From the NCBI RefSeq assembly GCF_002699205.1, contig NZ_PABT01000052.1, positions 1 to 64,000 of the forward strand: DNA of 64,000 nt, in the 5' to 3' direction. Each line of letters begins with the position of its first letter. Positions within the stretch are counted from its first letter, which is position 1. Below the pieces are notes generated by a model. The model ran no database searches and was not told where the DNA came from. It saw only the letters and a list, made by a program, of their open reading frames with translations. Position numbers and translations under genes: made by a program. Origin of the DNA: Allomuricauda sp. (GTDB lineage: Bacteria > Bacteroidota > Bacteroidia > Flavobacteriales > Flavobacteriaceae). Shown piece by piece: positions 27,568-36,623 of the stretch.

Positions 27568-28332
27568 TTATTTTTCAACCTCCAACAGAATGGGACAATG
27601 GTCACTATGTTTGGCTTCGGACAGAATTACCGAACGCTTAAGTCTGTCTTCCAAAGGTTCAGCAACCATACCATAATCCAAACGCCACCCCTTATTATTG
27701 GCCCGTGCATTGGCTCGGTAACTCCACCAAGTGTAATTATCGGGTTCTTTGTTGAAATGTCTGAAGCTATCTATAAAACCGCTTTTAATAAAATTACCTA
27801 TCCACTCCCGTTCCACGGGCAAAAATCCGGATACATTCTTGTTCCTGACCGGGTCGTGGATATCAATCGCTTCATGACAAATATTATAATCTCCCAACAC
27901 AATCAAATTGGGACGTTCCTTACGAAGTTCATCCGCATATTTTTGAAAGTCGGCCATATACATCAGTTTATGATCTAAACGGGCCAAATTGGTTCCTGAA
28001 GGCAAGTACATACTCATCACGGAAAGATCTCCAAAATCGGCTCGGATATTCCTCCCTTCAAAATCCATATAATCGATACCCGTACCAAATTCAACATGGT
28101 CAGGCTTGTTTTTACAAAGTAAAGCCACGCCGCTGTATCCTTTTTTCTGTGCACTGAACCAATAGTTGTACGAATACCCCGCTTTTTCAAAAACTGAAGT
28201 ATCCACTTGTTCCTCCATGGCCTTGGTCTCTTGCAAGCAGACCACATCTGGACTTACAGATTCCAACCATTCCGCAAAACCTTTTTTCAAGGCTGCCCTA
28301 ATTCCATTTACATTATAGGATACAATTTTCAT
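27568..28332 (-). CDS. xth: Exodeoxyribonuclease III (AP endonuclease)
   Basis: I start at 28332 (MKIVSYNVNGIRAAL); a start at 28350 only adds MDKIEL. The 254-residue protein has all endonuclease/exonuclease/phosphatase motifs: N7, E35 in CLQETK, DYNICHEAID, the WSYR segment and SDHCPI. It cleaves DNA at abasic sites and trims 3' ends. It has no signal peptide, unlike the exported homologue at 48503. Confidence 0.95.
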   Translation of the reverse strand: MKIVSYNVNGIRAALKKGFAEWLESVSPDVVCLQETKAMEEQVDTSVFEKAGYSYNYWFSAQKKGYSGVALLCKNKPDHVEFGTGIDYMDFEGRNIRADFGDLSVMSMYLPSGTNLARLDHKLMYMADFQKYADELRKERPNLIVLGDYNICHEAIDIHDPVRNKNVSGFLPVEREWIGNFIKSGFIDSFRHFNKEPDNYTWWSYRANARANNKGWRLDYGMVAEPLEDRLKRSVILSEAKHSDHCPILLEVEK

Positions 28333-28464
28333 GAGTTCAATTTTGTCCAAAAATAGCTATTGTGGGCGGCTCCCTAAAATTGAATTGACCAATAGATCTA
28401 TTGATGAAAGGAATCCTAGACTTTTTCTTGATATTTTCCCGTAATTTTAGGACAAATTTCCAGC

Positions 28465-29028
28465 ATGACCGCACTTGTTTTGATTGATGTCCAACGAGGC
28501 CTTCAAGAAACAACCTTTTATGGCACCGAACGAAACAACCCACAAGCAGAAGAAAATTGCGGTAGGCTACTGAATCATTTCAGGAAAAAACAATGGCCCA
28601 TTTTTCACATAAAACATAATTCCACAAATATCAGCTCACCTTTGCACCCCAGTAAAATGGGAAACGATTTTCACCCTGCGGTGCAACCCACTATCAACGA
28701 ACCAGTGTTTGAAAAAACAGTGAACAGCGCTTTTATTGGAACCGATTTGGAAAATCGATTAAGAACAAGGGGCATATCCAACTTGGTGATTGCTGGACTT
28801 ACCCTTGAACATTGTATTTCAACTTCGGTTCGGATGGCCTCGAATTTGGGTTTCAACGTGGTTCTGGTGCCTGATGCCACTGCCGCCTTTGATAAAATTG
28901 GACATGACGGCAATAAATACAGCGCCGATATTATTTTTTATGCAGAATTGGCCAGCTTAAAGGATGAATTTGCCACGATCAAAGACACCGAAACAATACT
29001 AAACAAACTAGATAAATCATATAAATGA
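28465..29028 (+). CDS. Isochorismatase-family cysteine hydrolase
   Basis: The 187-residue alpha/beta protein has the catalytic triad of this family: D8 (LVLIDVQRG), K84 (VFEKTVNSAF) and C117 (GLTLEHCISTSVR), with the usual cis-peptide region before the cysteine. Relatives include nicotinamidases, isochorismatase and other amidohydrolases; substrate cannot be read. Its stop codon overlaps the start of the TonB receptor gene by 4 nt (ATGA), so the two are translationally coupled and probably belong to one uptake pathway. Confidence 0.88.
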   Translation: MTALVLIDVQRGLQETTFYGTERNNPQAEENCGRLLNHFRKKQWPIFHIKHNSTNISSPLHPSKMGNDFHPAVQPTINEPVFEKTVNSAFIGTDLENRLRTRGISNLVIAGLTLEHCISTSVRMASNLGFNVVLVPDATAAFDKIGHDGNKYSADIIFYAELASLKDEFATIKDTETILNKLDKSYK

Positions 29029-31097
29029 ACTTAAAATTAAAAGGACTCCCACTACTTCTCACATTTCTTTCAACTATTCAATTCTTTGCGCAGGACACAC
29101 CTAAAGACTCCATTACCCAGTTGGATGAGATTATTTTGACCCAAGATGCCCTTCCTAAAAAAGCAACTGGAATCACCTTGTCATCAAAAATATCCACCCA
29201 AACTTTTGAACGGTTCAACCCTACGGACATCCCAGCTGCCATAAACCAAATTTCAGGAGTGTACATACTATCCGGAGCGATCAATACCAACCGTATCACC
29301 ATTAGAGGTATTGGAGCTAGAACACCCTACGGAACAAACAAGCTCCGTATGTACTTTAACGGGATTCCCGTGACCAATGGTACCGGCTCTTCGACCATTG
29401 AGGCCTACGATTTTGAAAACCTAGGCTCCATTGAGGTCATAAAAGGCCCAAAAGCCAGTGCTTATGGATCCAATCTTGGCGGCGCCATTTTATTGGAGAC
29501 CAAAGCCTCTAAAACAGATGAGACCAAACTCAACAATTCATTGTCAATAGGCTCTTACAATATGTTCAAGGACAATTTGACATTTTCACATTCGGAAGAC
29601 GGGTTCAATATGAGCTTAAGCTATAATCATTTAGAAACGGATGGTTATCGCCAGAACAGCCAATTCCAACGAGATGGTGTATTGCTGACCTCCCAGTTCC
29701 GAACCGGGCAAAAAAGCAGCATGGCTCTTTTAGTCAATTATATTGATTATACCGCACATATACCAAGTTCCATCAACCAGACAGATTTTGAAGAAGATCC
29801 TACCAGGGCTCCATCCAATTGGCTGGAATCCCAAGGTTACGAGGCGAACAAATATGTGTTGACAGGTTTGTCCCATACCTATCAATTTTCGGAACGATTC
29901 CAAAACACCACCAGTATTTTCTATACCTATTTGGACCATTATGAGCCAAGACCTTTTGATATTTTGGATGAGTTTACCAATGGGTTTGGTTTTAGAACCG
30001 TTTTTGAAGGTGATTTTGGCAAGGCCCAATTTACTTTTGGGAGTGAATTCTATAAAGATGAATATCATTGGGGAACTTTTGAAAATCTTTATGAAGAAAA
30101 CAATGGCAATGGCAGTTTACAAGGTGCGCAACTGAGCGACAACACGGAGTTCAGAAGACAATTCAACTTATTTGGAACTCTGACCTATTCATTTTCCGAT
30201 AAATTTTCCGCCCAGTTGGGGCTTAATCTCAACAAGACCCATTACGATTTTAACGACCTATATAACCAAGGCGAGGCCAACACATCCGCTGTTCGGGATT
30301 TTGATGTTATTTTACTGCCCAATCTGGGTGTGAACTATCAACTTAAGAATGGGAATATCTACGCCAATGTCAGTAGAGGTTTTTCCAATCCAAGTTTAGA
30401 AGAGACACTGACCCCAGGGGGAATCATCAACCCGGATATTGCACAAGAAACAGGTATAAATTATGAGTTGGGGAGTGAGTGGTCGCTGTTTCAAAAGAGA
30501 CTTACGGCCAACATTGCCCTATACCGAATGAACGTAAAAAATCTTTTGGTGGCCCAACGTGTAGGAGAGGACCAATACATAGGAAGAAACGCGGGAAAAA
30601 CTCGTCATCAAGGCTTGGAACTGGACCTACAGTATTTGGGGAAATTATCCTCTAGCATTACATTTTCACCTTATTTAAGTTATACCTTGAACGACCATAG
30701 TTTTGTGGATTTTGTGGATGGGGACAACGATTATTCGGGCAATCCGCTTACGGGTGTTCCTAAACATCGAATCAGTTCAGGCATCGATCTTAAACACGAC
30801 AATGGACTCCAATTAAACTTGACCCATCAATTTGTGGACGAAATTCCATTGACAGATGCCAACTCGACCAGTAGCGACTCTTTTAATGTTTTTCATGCTA
30901 AGTTGGCATTTAAAACTTCAATTTCATCCCAGATCAATTTGGGACTCAACGTAGGGGTCAACAATGTTTTTGATAGCAACTATGCGCAATCTGTATTGAT
31001 CAATGCCGTTGGTTTTGGTGGAGCTCAACCGAGATATTATTATCCGGGAAATGGCCGAAACTATTTTGGGGGAATAAAACTGTCCTACCTATTTTAA
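29025..31097 (+). CDS. TonB-dependent receptor (FecA/siderophore-like)
   Basis: The 690-residue outer-membrane protein has a signal peptide, a plug with DSITQLDEIILTQDALPKKA and ITIRGIGARTPYG (~90-102), IEVIKGPKASAYGS and a barrel ending in KLSYLF. It has no N-terminal carboxypeptidase-regulatory domain, which fits iron-chelate or small-metabolite receptors. It is translationally coupled to the upstream cysteine hydrolase and 16 nt from the downstream GyrI-like gene. Iron import via a catechol compound would fit a hydrolase of the isochorismatase fold, but that is a guess. Confidence 0.87.
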   Translation: MNLKLKGLPLLLTFLSTIQFFAQDTPKDSITQLDEIILTQDALPKKATGITLSSKISTQTFERFNPTDIPAAINQISGVYILSGAINTNRITIRGIGARTPYGTNKLRMYFNGIPVTNGTGSSTIEAYDFENLGSIEVIKGPKASAYGSNLGGAILLETKASKTDETKLNNSLSIGSYNMFKDNLTFSHSEDGFNMSLSYNHLETDGYRQNSQFQRDGVLLTSQFRTGQKSSMALLVNYIDYTAHIPSSINQTDFEEDPTRAPSNWLESQGYEANKYVLTGLSHTYQFSERFQNTTSIFYTYLDHYEPRPFDILDEFTNGFGFRTVFEGDFGKAQFTFGSEFYKDEYHWGTFENLYEENNGNGSLQGAQLSDNTEFRRQFNLFGTLTYSFSDKFSAQLGLNLNKTHYDFNDLYNQGEANTSAVRDFDVILLPNLGVNYQLKNGNIYANVSRGFSNPSLEETLTPGGIINPDIAQETGINYELGSEWSLFQKRLTANIALYRMNVKNLLVAQRVGEDQYIGRNAGKTRHQGLELDLQYLGKLSSSITFSPYLSYTLNDHSFVDFVDGDNDYSGNPLTGVPKHRISSGIDLKHDNGLQLNLTHQFVDEIPLTDANSTSSDSFNVFHAKLAFKTSISSQINLGLNVGVNNVFDSNYAQSVLINAVGFGGAQPRYYYPGNGRNYFGGIKLSYLF

Positions 31098-31113
31098 AAC
31101 GTTATTTATATTT

Positions 31114-31599
31114 ATGACACCTAGAATCGAAACATTGCCCAGTATCAAATTGGTAGGTCAAAAAACGACTATTTCTTTGATCAACGACAAAACCAGGGAA
31201 CTTTGGCAAAGCTTCTCCCCAAGAAAAAAGGAAATAAAAAACTTGGCAAGTCAAGATCTATATTCCGTTGAAATCTATCCAGGTCCGGAATACTTTCAGC
31301 ATTTTGACCCCACCCAAGAATTTGAAAAGTGGGCGGCCGTTGCCGTATCGGATTTTGATGAAATCCCGGAAGGCATGGATGATCTAACCATCCCTTCGGG
31401 AGAATACGCTGTATTTCACTACAAAGGAAAACCAAGTGAAGTCATGGAAACATTCAAGTACATTTATGGCGAGTGGTTCCCAACTTCTGGATTCACTATC
31501 GATGATAGGCCCCACTTTGCAGTAATGGGAAGTAAATACAACGGTGAGCATCCCGAATCCGAGGAGGAGTTTTGGATTCCCATTAAAGCTAAACAATGA
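31114..31599 (+). CDS. GyrI-like / AraC effector-binding-domain protein
   Basis: The 161-residue protein is a stand-alone SOUL/GyrI-like small-molecule-binding domain: two similar halves with LVGQKTTISLINDKTRELWQSF, YFQHFDPTQEFEKWAAVAVSDFDEIPEGM, and the EYAVFHYKGKPSEVMETFKYIYGEWFP block that is diagnostic. Similar domains sense or sequester small ligands. It is the third gene of the hydrolase-receptor unit and may bind the same ligand in the cytoplasm. Confidence 0.85.
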   Translation: MTPRIETLPSIKLVGQKTTISLINDKTRELWQSFSPRKKEIKNLASQDLYSVEIYPGPEYFQHFDPTQEFEKWAAVAVSDFDEIPEGMDDLTIPSGEYAVFHYKGKPSEVMETFKYIYGEWFPTSGFTIDDRPHFAVMGSKYNGEHPESEEEFWIPIKAKQ

Positions 31600-31620
31600 G
31601 CAATGTTTGGGAATCATTTC

Positions 31621-31690
31621 CGTCACCCTGAATTCAGTTCAGGGGTCACATCTTTTTTATAATGTGATGCTGAAACAATTTCAGCATAGC
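31621..31690. repeat. REP-like double hairpin
   Basis: CCCTGAA-N5-TTCAGGG (31626-31632 with 31638-31644) is followed by ATGCTGAAA-CAA-TTTCAGCAT (31667-31687), with TCACAT/ATGTGA pairing between them. This style of GTCACCCTGAA... element is a common intergenic palindromic repeat in flavobacterial genomes. It lies between the GyrI-like stop and the sdpR operator and may also end transcription. Confidence 0.5.
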
Positions 31691-31742
31691 CAATTTATTC
31701 TAAACACCTGTATATCAATATTTATTTTGCGCTTTTAAATAA

Positions 31743-31764
31743 TATTTAGATATTTGTCTAAATA
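31743..31764. promoter_or_regulatory. ArsR-type operator of sdpR-sdpI
   Basis: TATTTAGA-N6-TCTAAATA is a perfect 8-bp dyad of the kind bound by ArsR-family repressors, 14 bp before the sdpR ATG. Another CTAAATA half-site follows at 31766-31772. Confidence 0.6.
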
Positions 31765-31778
31765 ACTAAATATAAGAA

Positions 31779-32039
31779 ATGAACAAGCTGTTCAAGGCCC
31801 TTAATGATGAAACGCGTAGGCAGATCGTGGAACTGCTCAAGGAAAAGGACATGAACGCTGGTGAAATTGCCGAACGGTTTCAGATTTCCAAACCTAGTAT
31901 TTCACACCATTTGGACATTTTAAAACAAGCCAATCTGGTCACCAGCGAAAAAAAAGGACAGTTTGTGGAGTATTCCCTCAACACCACCATATTGGAAGAT
32001 TTGCTCAACTGGATACTAACCTTAAAAAATAAATCATGA
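31779..32039 (+). CDS. ArsR-family autorepressor (SdpR-like)
   Basis: The 86-residue winged-helix protein has ALNDETRRQIVELLKEKDMNAGEIAERF with recognition helix FQISKPSISHHLDILKQA (~33-50). It lacks metal-binding cysteines, which fits SdpR rather than arsenic sensors. It overlaps the downstream sdpI gene by 4 nt (ATGA), the standard SdpR-SdpI arrangement, where the membrane protein sequesters the repressor when a toxin or signal is present. Confidence 0.9.
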   Translation: MNKLFKALNDETRRQIVELLKEKDMNAGEIAERFQISKPSISHHLDILKQANLVTSEKKGQFVEYSLNTTILEDLLNWILTLKNKS

Positions 32040-32677
32040 ACCTAAAAAAAGAACTCCCATTGATTGGGATCGTTTTGCTCCCTTTCCTGTATTTGGCCTA
32101 TGTATGGAACCAATTGCCCGCACAAGTGCCATTGCATTATAATATCAAGGGCGAGGTGGATCGCTACGGGGATAAATCGGAACTTATCTTAATCCCGATT
32201 ATGACTTCCTTATTGATTTATGTGATTTTTTCGGTGGTCCCCTACATCGACCCAAAAAAACAAATCCAAAAAATGGGGAAGAAATACCACACGCTAAAAA
32301 GGGTCATTACCACCTTTATGTCAATTTTGGCCCTGTTTATCATATACAACGCAAAAAACCAATCTTTTGCCAATCCCAACTATATTTTGATGTTGTGCGG
32401 TATACTTTTCATCATATTTGGAAATTATTTCAAGACTCTCAAGACCAATTATTTTATTGGCATCAGGACACCTTGGACGCTGGAAAACGAAAACATTTGG
32501 AAAGAGACCCACAAACTTGGTGGCAAAATCTGGTTTATTGGTGGTTTTATCATCATTTTATCCAGCCTTACTTATAATGAACAGACCAATTTCATCATTT
32601 TTATGATCACTATCGCGATAATGGTTTTGGTTCCGGTGATCTATTCATATTTATTGTTCAGAAAGCAGAAAGGGTAG
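32036..32677 (+). CDS. SdpI family membrane protein (DUF1648)
   Basis: The 213-residue protein has six hydrophobic segments. The N-terminal LPLIGIVLLPFLYLAYVWNQLPAQVPLHYNIKGEVD is DUF1648; the following YFIGIRTPWTLENENIWKETHKLGGKIW motif is diagnostic of SdpI. In B. subtilis SdpI confers immunity to the SdpC toxin and controls SdpR. No sdpABC toxin genes are present nearby, so the function here is probably sensing of cell-envelope stress or of a foreign peptide. Confidence 0.88.
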   Translation: MNLKKELPLIGIVLLPFLYLAYVWNQLPAQVPLHYNIKGEVDRYGDKSELILIPIMTSLLIYVIFSVVPYIDPKKQIQKMGKKYHTLKRVITTFMSILALFIIYNAKNQSFANPNYILMLCGILFIIFGNYFKTLKTNYFIGIRTPWTLENENIWKETHKLGGKIWFIGGFIIILSSLTYNEQTNFIIFMITIAIMVLVPVIYSYLLFRKQKG

Positions 32678-32754
32678 CTTTTAATCAAATAAAGGATAGG
32701 CTTTCCCAAGGGTTTCGAACTAATCCGTATCTTAGTTCACCTATTTCAAAATGA

Positions 32755-33270
32755 ATGATGAGGAAACTTGTTCCATTTATTTTATTACTTCTGATATTTT
32801 CTTGTGCAGAACAAGCTAAGAAGGATGTGAGTTCCATTGACCCTGTTAACTGGAATAATCGTATGGCCAATATTGCTAAAAAGGATTCCCTGTTGGAAGG
32901 TATCTCCTATCTTTCCGTGTATTCCGAAATTTATAGTGAGACCGAACACCGGACACACAACCTTACCAGTACCATCAGTATGCGGAACACCAACCTGACC
33001 GACACCATTTATATCACTAAAGCGGAATATTTTGATACCAAAGGCAACCCCATCAGGACTTATTTTGATCAGCCCATCTACATAAAGCCAATGGAAACGG
33101 TAGAAATCGTGATTGATGAGAAAGATCAATCTGGTGGTACCGGGGCCAATTTTCTTTTTCAATGGTCGATAAAACCCGATTCCCACGAACCCTATTTTGA
33201 AGGAGTGATGATTTCCACATCCGGGCAACAAGGGCTATCCTTTACCACCCAAGGACGAAGAGTAGAATAA
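32755..33270 (+). CDS. DUF3124 lipoprotein
   Basis: The 171-residue protein has a lipoprotein signal (MMRKLVPFILLLLIFSC, Cys17; an ATG three bases downstream is an alternative start). The mature domain has SYLSVYSEIYSETEHRTHNLTSTISMRN and YIKPMETVEIVIDEKDQSGGTGANFLFQW, as in DUF3124. This is a beta-rich, periplasm-facing domain of unknown function. A TATCTTAG box lies at ~32728. Monocistronic. Confidence 0.8.
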   Translation: MMRKLVPFILLLLIFSCAEQAKKDVSSIDPVNWNNRMANIAKKDSLLEGISYLSVYSEIYSETEHRTHNLTSTISMRNTNLTDTIYITKAEYFDTKGNPIRTYFDQPIYIKPMETVEIVIDEKDQSGGTGANFLFQWSIKPDSHEPYFEGVMISTSGQQGLSFTTQGRRVE

Positions 33271-33336
33271 CCCACTTGGGCAATAAATATCATAGTTTTA
33301 ATCCTCCAATTATAGTATCTTGTATATCAATTTTGG

Positions 33337-33350
33337 AACCTATATAGGTT
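33337..33350. promoter_or_regulatory. Perfect palindrome in the fhs leader
   Basis: AACCTATATAGGTT is a perfect 14-bp palindrome, extended to GGAACC...GGTTTCC with one mismatch, 24 bp before the fhs ATG. It may be an operator or form a small hairpin in the leader. Confidence 0.3.
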
Positions 33351-33374
33351 TCCCATGCACATAAAAACCACACT

Positions 33375-35042
33375 ATGACCGATTTACAAATCGCCAAAGG
33401 TATTTCATTGAAACACATTTCTACCATTGCAGAAAAATTTGGAATCGCCCCTGAGAACATTGAAATGTTCGGAAAATACAAAGCAAAACTTCCCCTGAAA
33501 GCCATAAATAGAGAAAAAGCCAAGAATAGCAACCTTATTTTAGTATCGGCCATTTCCCCAACCCCTGCCGGAGAAGGAAAAACTACCATGTCCATAGGCC
33601 TTTCAGAGGGGTTGAACCGATTGGGCAAAAAAACGACGGTAGTTTTACGTGAACCGTCCTTGGGCCCTGTTTTTGGAATAAAAGGAGGTGCCACGGGTGG
33701 TGGTTATTCCCAAGTTTTGCCCATGGAGGACATTAATTTGCACTTTACCGGGGATTTTTCCGCCATTGAAAAAGCACACAACCTATTATCTGCCATTATT
33801 GACAACAATATTCAGAGTAAGACCAATTCCTTGCTCCTAGACCCTAGAACCATAGGTTGGAAACGGGTAATGGACATGAACGACCGTTCCCTGCGCCACG
33901 TAATCGTAGGTCTTGGTGGTACTACTTCTGGAGTGCCAAGGGAAACGGGGTTTGATATTACAGCTGCTTCCGAAATTATGGCCATACTCTGTCTGGCAGA
34001 AAGTTTAAGTGATCTAAAAAAGCGATTGGGGAATATTTTTGTGGGATATACTTACGACAAAAAACCTATTTACGCCAAAGACCTAAAAGCGGAAGGAGCC
34101 ATGGCCGCTTTGCTAAAAGATGCCATTAAACCCAATTTGGTACAGACCATTGAGGGCAACCCGGCCATAATCCATGGTGGACCTTTTGCCAACATCGCAC
34201 AGGGAACCAACTCGGTAATCGCTACTTTAATGGGCATGTCACATTCAGATTATACCGTGACAGAAGCAGGATTTGGATTTGATCTGGGAGCTGAGAAATT
34301 CTTCGATATCAAGTGCCAAAGTGCTGGACTGAAACCGAAGGCGGTTGTACTTACCACTACCGTTCGTGCTTTGAAATACCATGGTGGGGCAGATTTAAAA
34401 TCATTGACAGAACCAGACGTAGCTGATTTAAAAAAAGGACTTCCAAACCTAGAGAAGCACATAGAAAACATTGCCAAGTTCAAAATGGTCCCCGTAATAG
34501 CCATCAACAAATTTGTTTCCGACACCGATGACGAGATTGCGGCAATTCAAGAATTTGCAGCTTCCAAAGGTATCCGAATTGCTGTTGCTGATGTTTGGGG
34601 CAAAGGTGGTAAAGGCGCGGAAGATTTGGCCAAAGCCGTAATCGACATTGTTGAATCCAAAGCATCAGCATTTCAACCACTTTATGACTGGAGATCCAGT
34701 GTAAAGGATAAAATTGCCACAATTGCCACAGAAATTTATGGTGCGGAGTACGTGGATTATACTGCCAAGGCCAAAGCGGATCTTAGGAAAATTGCAGACC
34801 TAGGTTTGGATCAGCTGCCCGTTTGCATTGCCAAGACCCAAAAATCCTTATCGGACAACCCAAAACTGTTGGGCAGGCCCAAAGATTTTATCATCACCGT
34901 TCGGGAGATTGAGATTGCGGTCGGAGCAGGCTTCCTGGTTCCTATTACAGGCAACATTATGCGTATGCCCGGACTGCCTTCCCATCCTTCATCCGAAGGA
35001 ATCGACATCAATGATGATGGGGAAATTACCGGTTTATTCTAA
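33375..35042 (+). CDS. fhs: Formate--tetrahydrofolate ligase
   Basis: The 555-residue protein has the ATP-binding loop PTPAGEGKTT (62-71), LREPSLGPVFGIKGGATGGGYSQV, and NLVQTIEGNPAIIHGGPFANIAQGTNS, all highly conserved in the family. It forms 10-formyl-THF from formate, ATP and THF, feeding purine and fMet-tRNA synthesis. Length is the family standard. It is convergent with the glycyl-tRNA synthetase gene, with three bases between stops. Confidence 0.98.
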   Translation: MTDLQIAKGISLKHISTIAEKFGIAPENIEMFGKYKAKLPLKAINREKAKNSNLILVSAISPTPAGEGKTTMSIGLSEGLNRLGKKTTVVLREPSLGPVFGIKGGATGGGYSQVLPMEDINLHFTGDFSAIEKAHNLLSAIIDNNIQSKTNSLLLDPRTIGWKRVMDMNDRSLRHVIVGLGGTTSGVPRETGFDITAASEIMAILCLAESLSDLKKRLGNIFVGYTYDKKPIYAKDLKAEGAMAALLKDAIKPNLVQTIEGNPAIIHGGPFANIAQGTNSVIATLMGMSHSDYTVTEAGFGFDLGAEKFFDIKCQSAGLKPKAVVLTTTVRALKYHGGADLKSLTEPDVADLKKGLPNLEKHIENIAKFKMVPVIAINKFVSDTDDEIAAIQEFAASKGIRIAVADVWGKGGKGAEDLAKAVIDIVESKASAFQPLYDWRSSVKDKIATIATEIYGAEYVDYTAKAKADLRKIADLGLDQLPVCIAKTQKSLSDNPKLLGRPKDFIITVREIEIAVGAGFLVPITGNIMRMPGLPSHPSSEGIDINDDGEITGLF

Positions 35043-35045
35043 CCC

Positions 35046-36587
35046 TTAAATTTTCTGTAGCCAATAACGCATATCCACTTCTTTGGAGATGATATCTTTC
35101 ACCTCTGAAAGCTTCACACGGCTTTGTTCCATAGTATCACGATGGCGAATGGTAACCGTATCGTCCTCCAATGTTTGATGGTCAACGGTAACACAAAAAG
35201 GTGTTCCTGCCGCATCTTGACGACGATAGCGACGGCCTACAGCATCCTTTTCGTCATAATCCACATTGAAATCCCATTTTAGCTCATCCACCAATTTTTG
35301 GGCTACCTCTGGAAGTCCATCACGTTTCAACAAGGGAAGAACGGCCACTTTATATGGCGCAAGAACGGCCGGGATTTTTAGCACAGTCCGTGTTGAACCA
35401 TTTTCCAATTCCTCCTCTTGCAGCGAATTGGAGAACACTGCCAGGAACATACGATCTAGTCCTATGGAAGTTTCCAATACATAAGGAGTGTAGCTCTTAT
35501 TTTCTTCGTGGTCGAAATACTGAAGCTTCTTGCCCGAATATTCCTCATGCTTGCCCAGGTCAAAATCGGTACGGGAATGAATTCCTTCCAATTCCTTAAA
35601 TCCGAATGGGAACCTGAATTCGATATCGGCAGCTGCATCGGCGTAGTGGGCCAATTTTTCATGGTCGTGAAAACGGTAGTTCTCCTCACCCATACCCAAA
35701 GAAAGGTGCCATTTCATACGTTTTTCCTTCCAAGCTTCGTACCACTCCTTTTGAGTTCCCGGTTTTATAAAGAATTGCATTTCCATCTGTTCAAATTCCC
35801 TCATCCGGAAAATAAACTGACGGGCCACAATCTCGTTACGGAAAGCTTTACCAGTTTGGGCGATCCCAAACGGAATTTTCATACGTCCCGTTTTCTGAAC
35901 ATTCAAAAAGTTGACAAATATACCTTGTGCGGTCTCAGGTCGAAGATACAGGTCCATGGCACTATCTGCTGAAGCACCCAACTTGGTTCCGAACATCAGA
36001 TTGAACTGTTTAACATCGGTCCAATTTTTGGAACCTGAAAGCGGACATGCAATCTCCAATTCCTCGATCAAGGCTTTTACGTCGGCCAAATCTTCGTTTT
36101 CCAAAGATTTACCCATTCGTTTTAATATGGAATCTGCCTTGGCCCGATAATCTACCACCCTTTGGTTGGTGGAAAGGAACTGCTCTTTATCAAAGCTATC
36201 GCCAAATCTCTTGGCCGCTTTTTTTACTTCTTTCTCAATCTTGGCTTCAATCTTAGCGACATAATCTTCGATAAGAACGTCGGCACGGTATCTTTTCTTG
36301 GAATCCTTGTTATCTATCAACGGATCATTGAAGGCATCCACGTGGCCAGAGGCCTTCCATGTGGTAGGATGCATAAATATGGCGGCATCAATACCCACAA
36401 TGTTCTCGTTGAGCTGTACCATGGCCTTCCACCAATATTCGCGAATGTTTCTCTTTAGCTCTGCACCGTTCTGACCGTAGTCGTAAACTGCGCTAAGTCC
36501 ATCATAAATCTCACTGGATTGAAATACATATCCGTACTCCTTTGCGTGTGAGATAACCTTCTTAAAAATGTCTTCCTGATTTGCCAT
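35046..36587 (-). CDS. glyS: Glycine--tRNA ligase (alpha2 type, class II)
   Basis: The 513-residue protein is the eukaryote/archaeal-like alpha2 glycyl-tRNA synthetase: motif 1 region near FKKVISHAKEYGYVFQSSEIYDG, LYLRPETAQGIFVNFLNV, motif 2 with FRNEIVARQFIFRMREFEQMEM, motif 3 GLDRMF, and a C-terminal anticodon-binding domain (APYKVAVLPLLKRDGLPEVAQ). It charges tRNA-Gly. The N-terminal MANQEDIFKK start is natural and the size is usual for Bacteroidota. Confidence 0.97.
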   Translation of the reverse strand: MANQEDIFKKVISHAKEYGYVFQSSEIYDGLSAVYDYGQNGAELKRNIREYWWKAMVQLNENIVGIDAAIFMHPTTWKASGHVDAFNDPLIDNKDSKKRYRADVLIEDYVAKIEAKIEKEVKKAAKRFGDSFDKEQFLSTNQRVVDYRAKADSILKRMGKSLENEDLADVKALIEELEIACPLSGSKNWTDVKQFNLMFGTKLGASADSAMDLYLRPETAQGIFVNFLNVQKTGRMKIPFGIAQTGKAFRNEIVARQFIFRMREFEQMEMQFFIKPGTQKEWYEAWKEKRMKWHLSLGMGEENYRFHDHEKLAHYADAAADIEFRFPFGFKELEGIHSRTDFDLGKHEEYSGKKLQYFDHEENKSYTPYVLETSIGLDRMFLAVFSNSLQEEELENGSTRTVLKIPAVLAPYKVAVLPLLKRDGLPEVAQKLVDELKWDFNVDYDEKDAVGRRYRRQDAAGTPFCVTVDHQTLEDDTVTIRHRDTMEQSRVKLSEVKDIISKEVDMRYWLQKI

Positions 36588-36623
36588 TGGGCAAAAATAG
36601 AATTTTACCCAAAAAGAAGTGTG

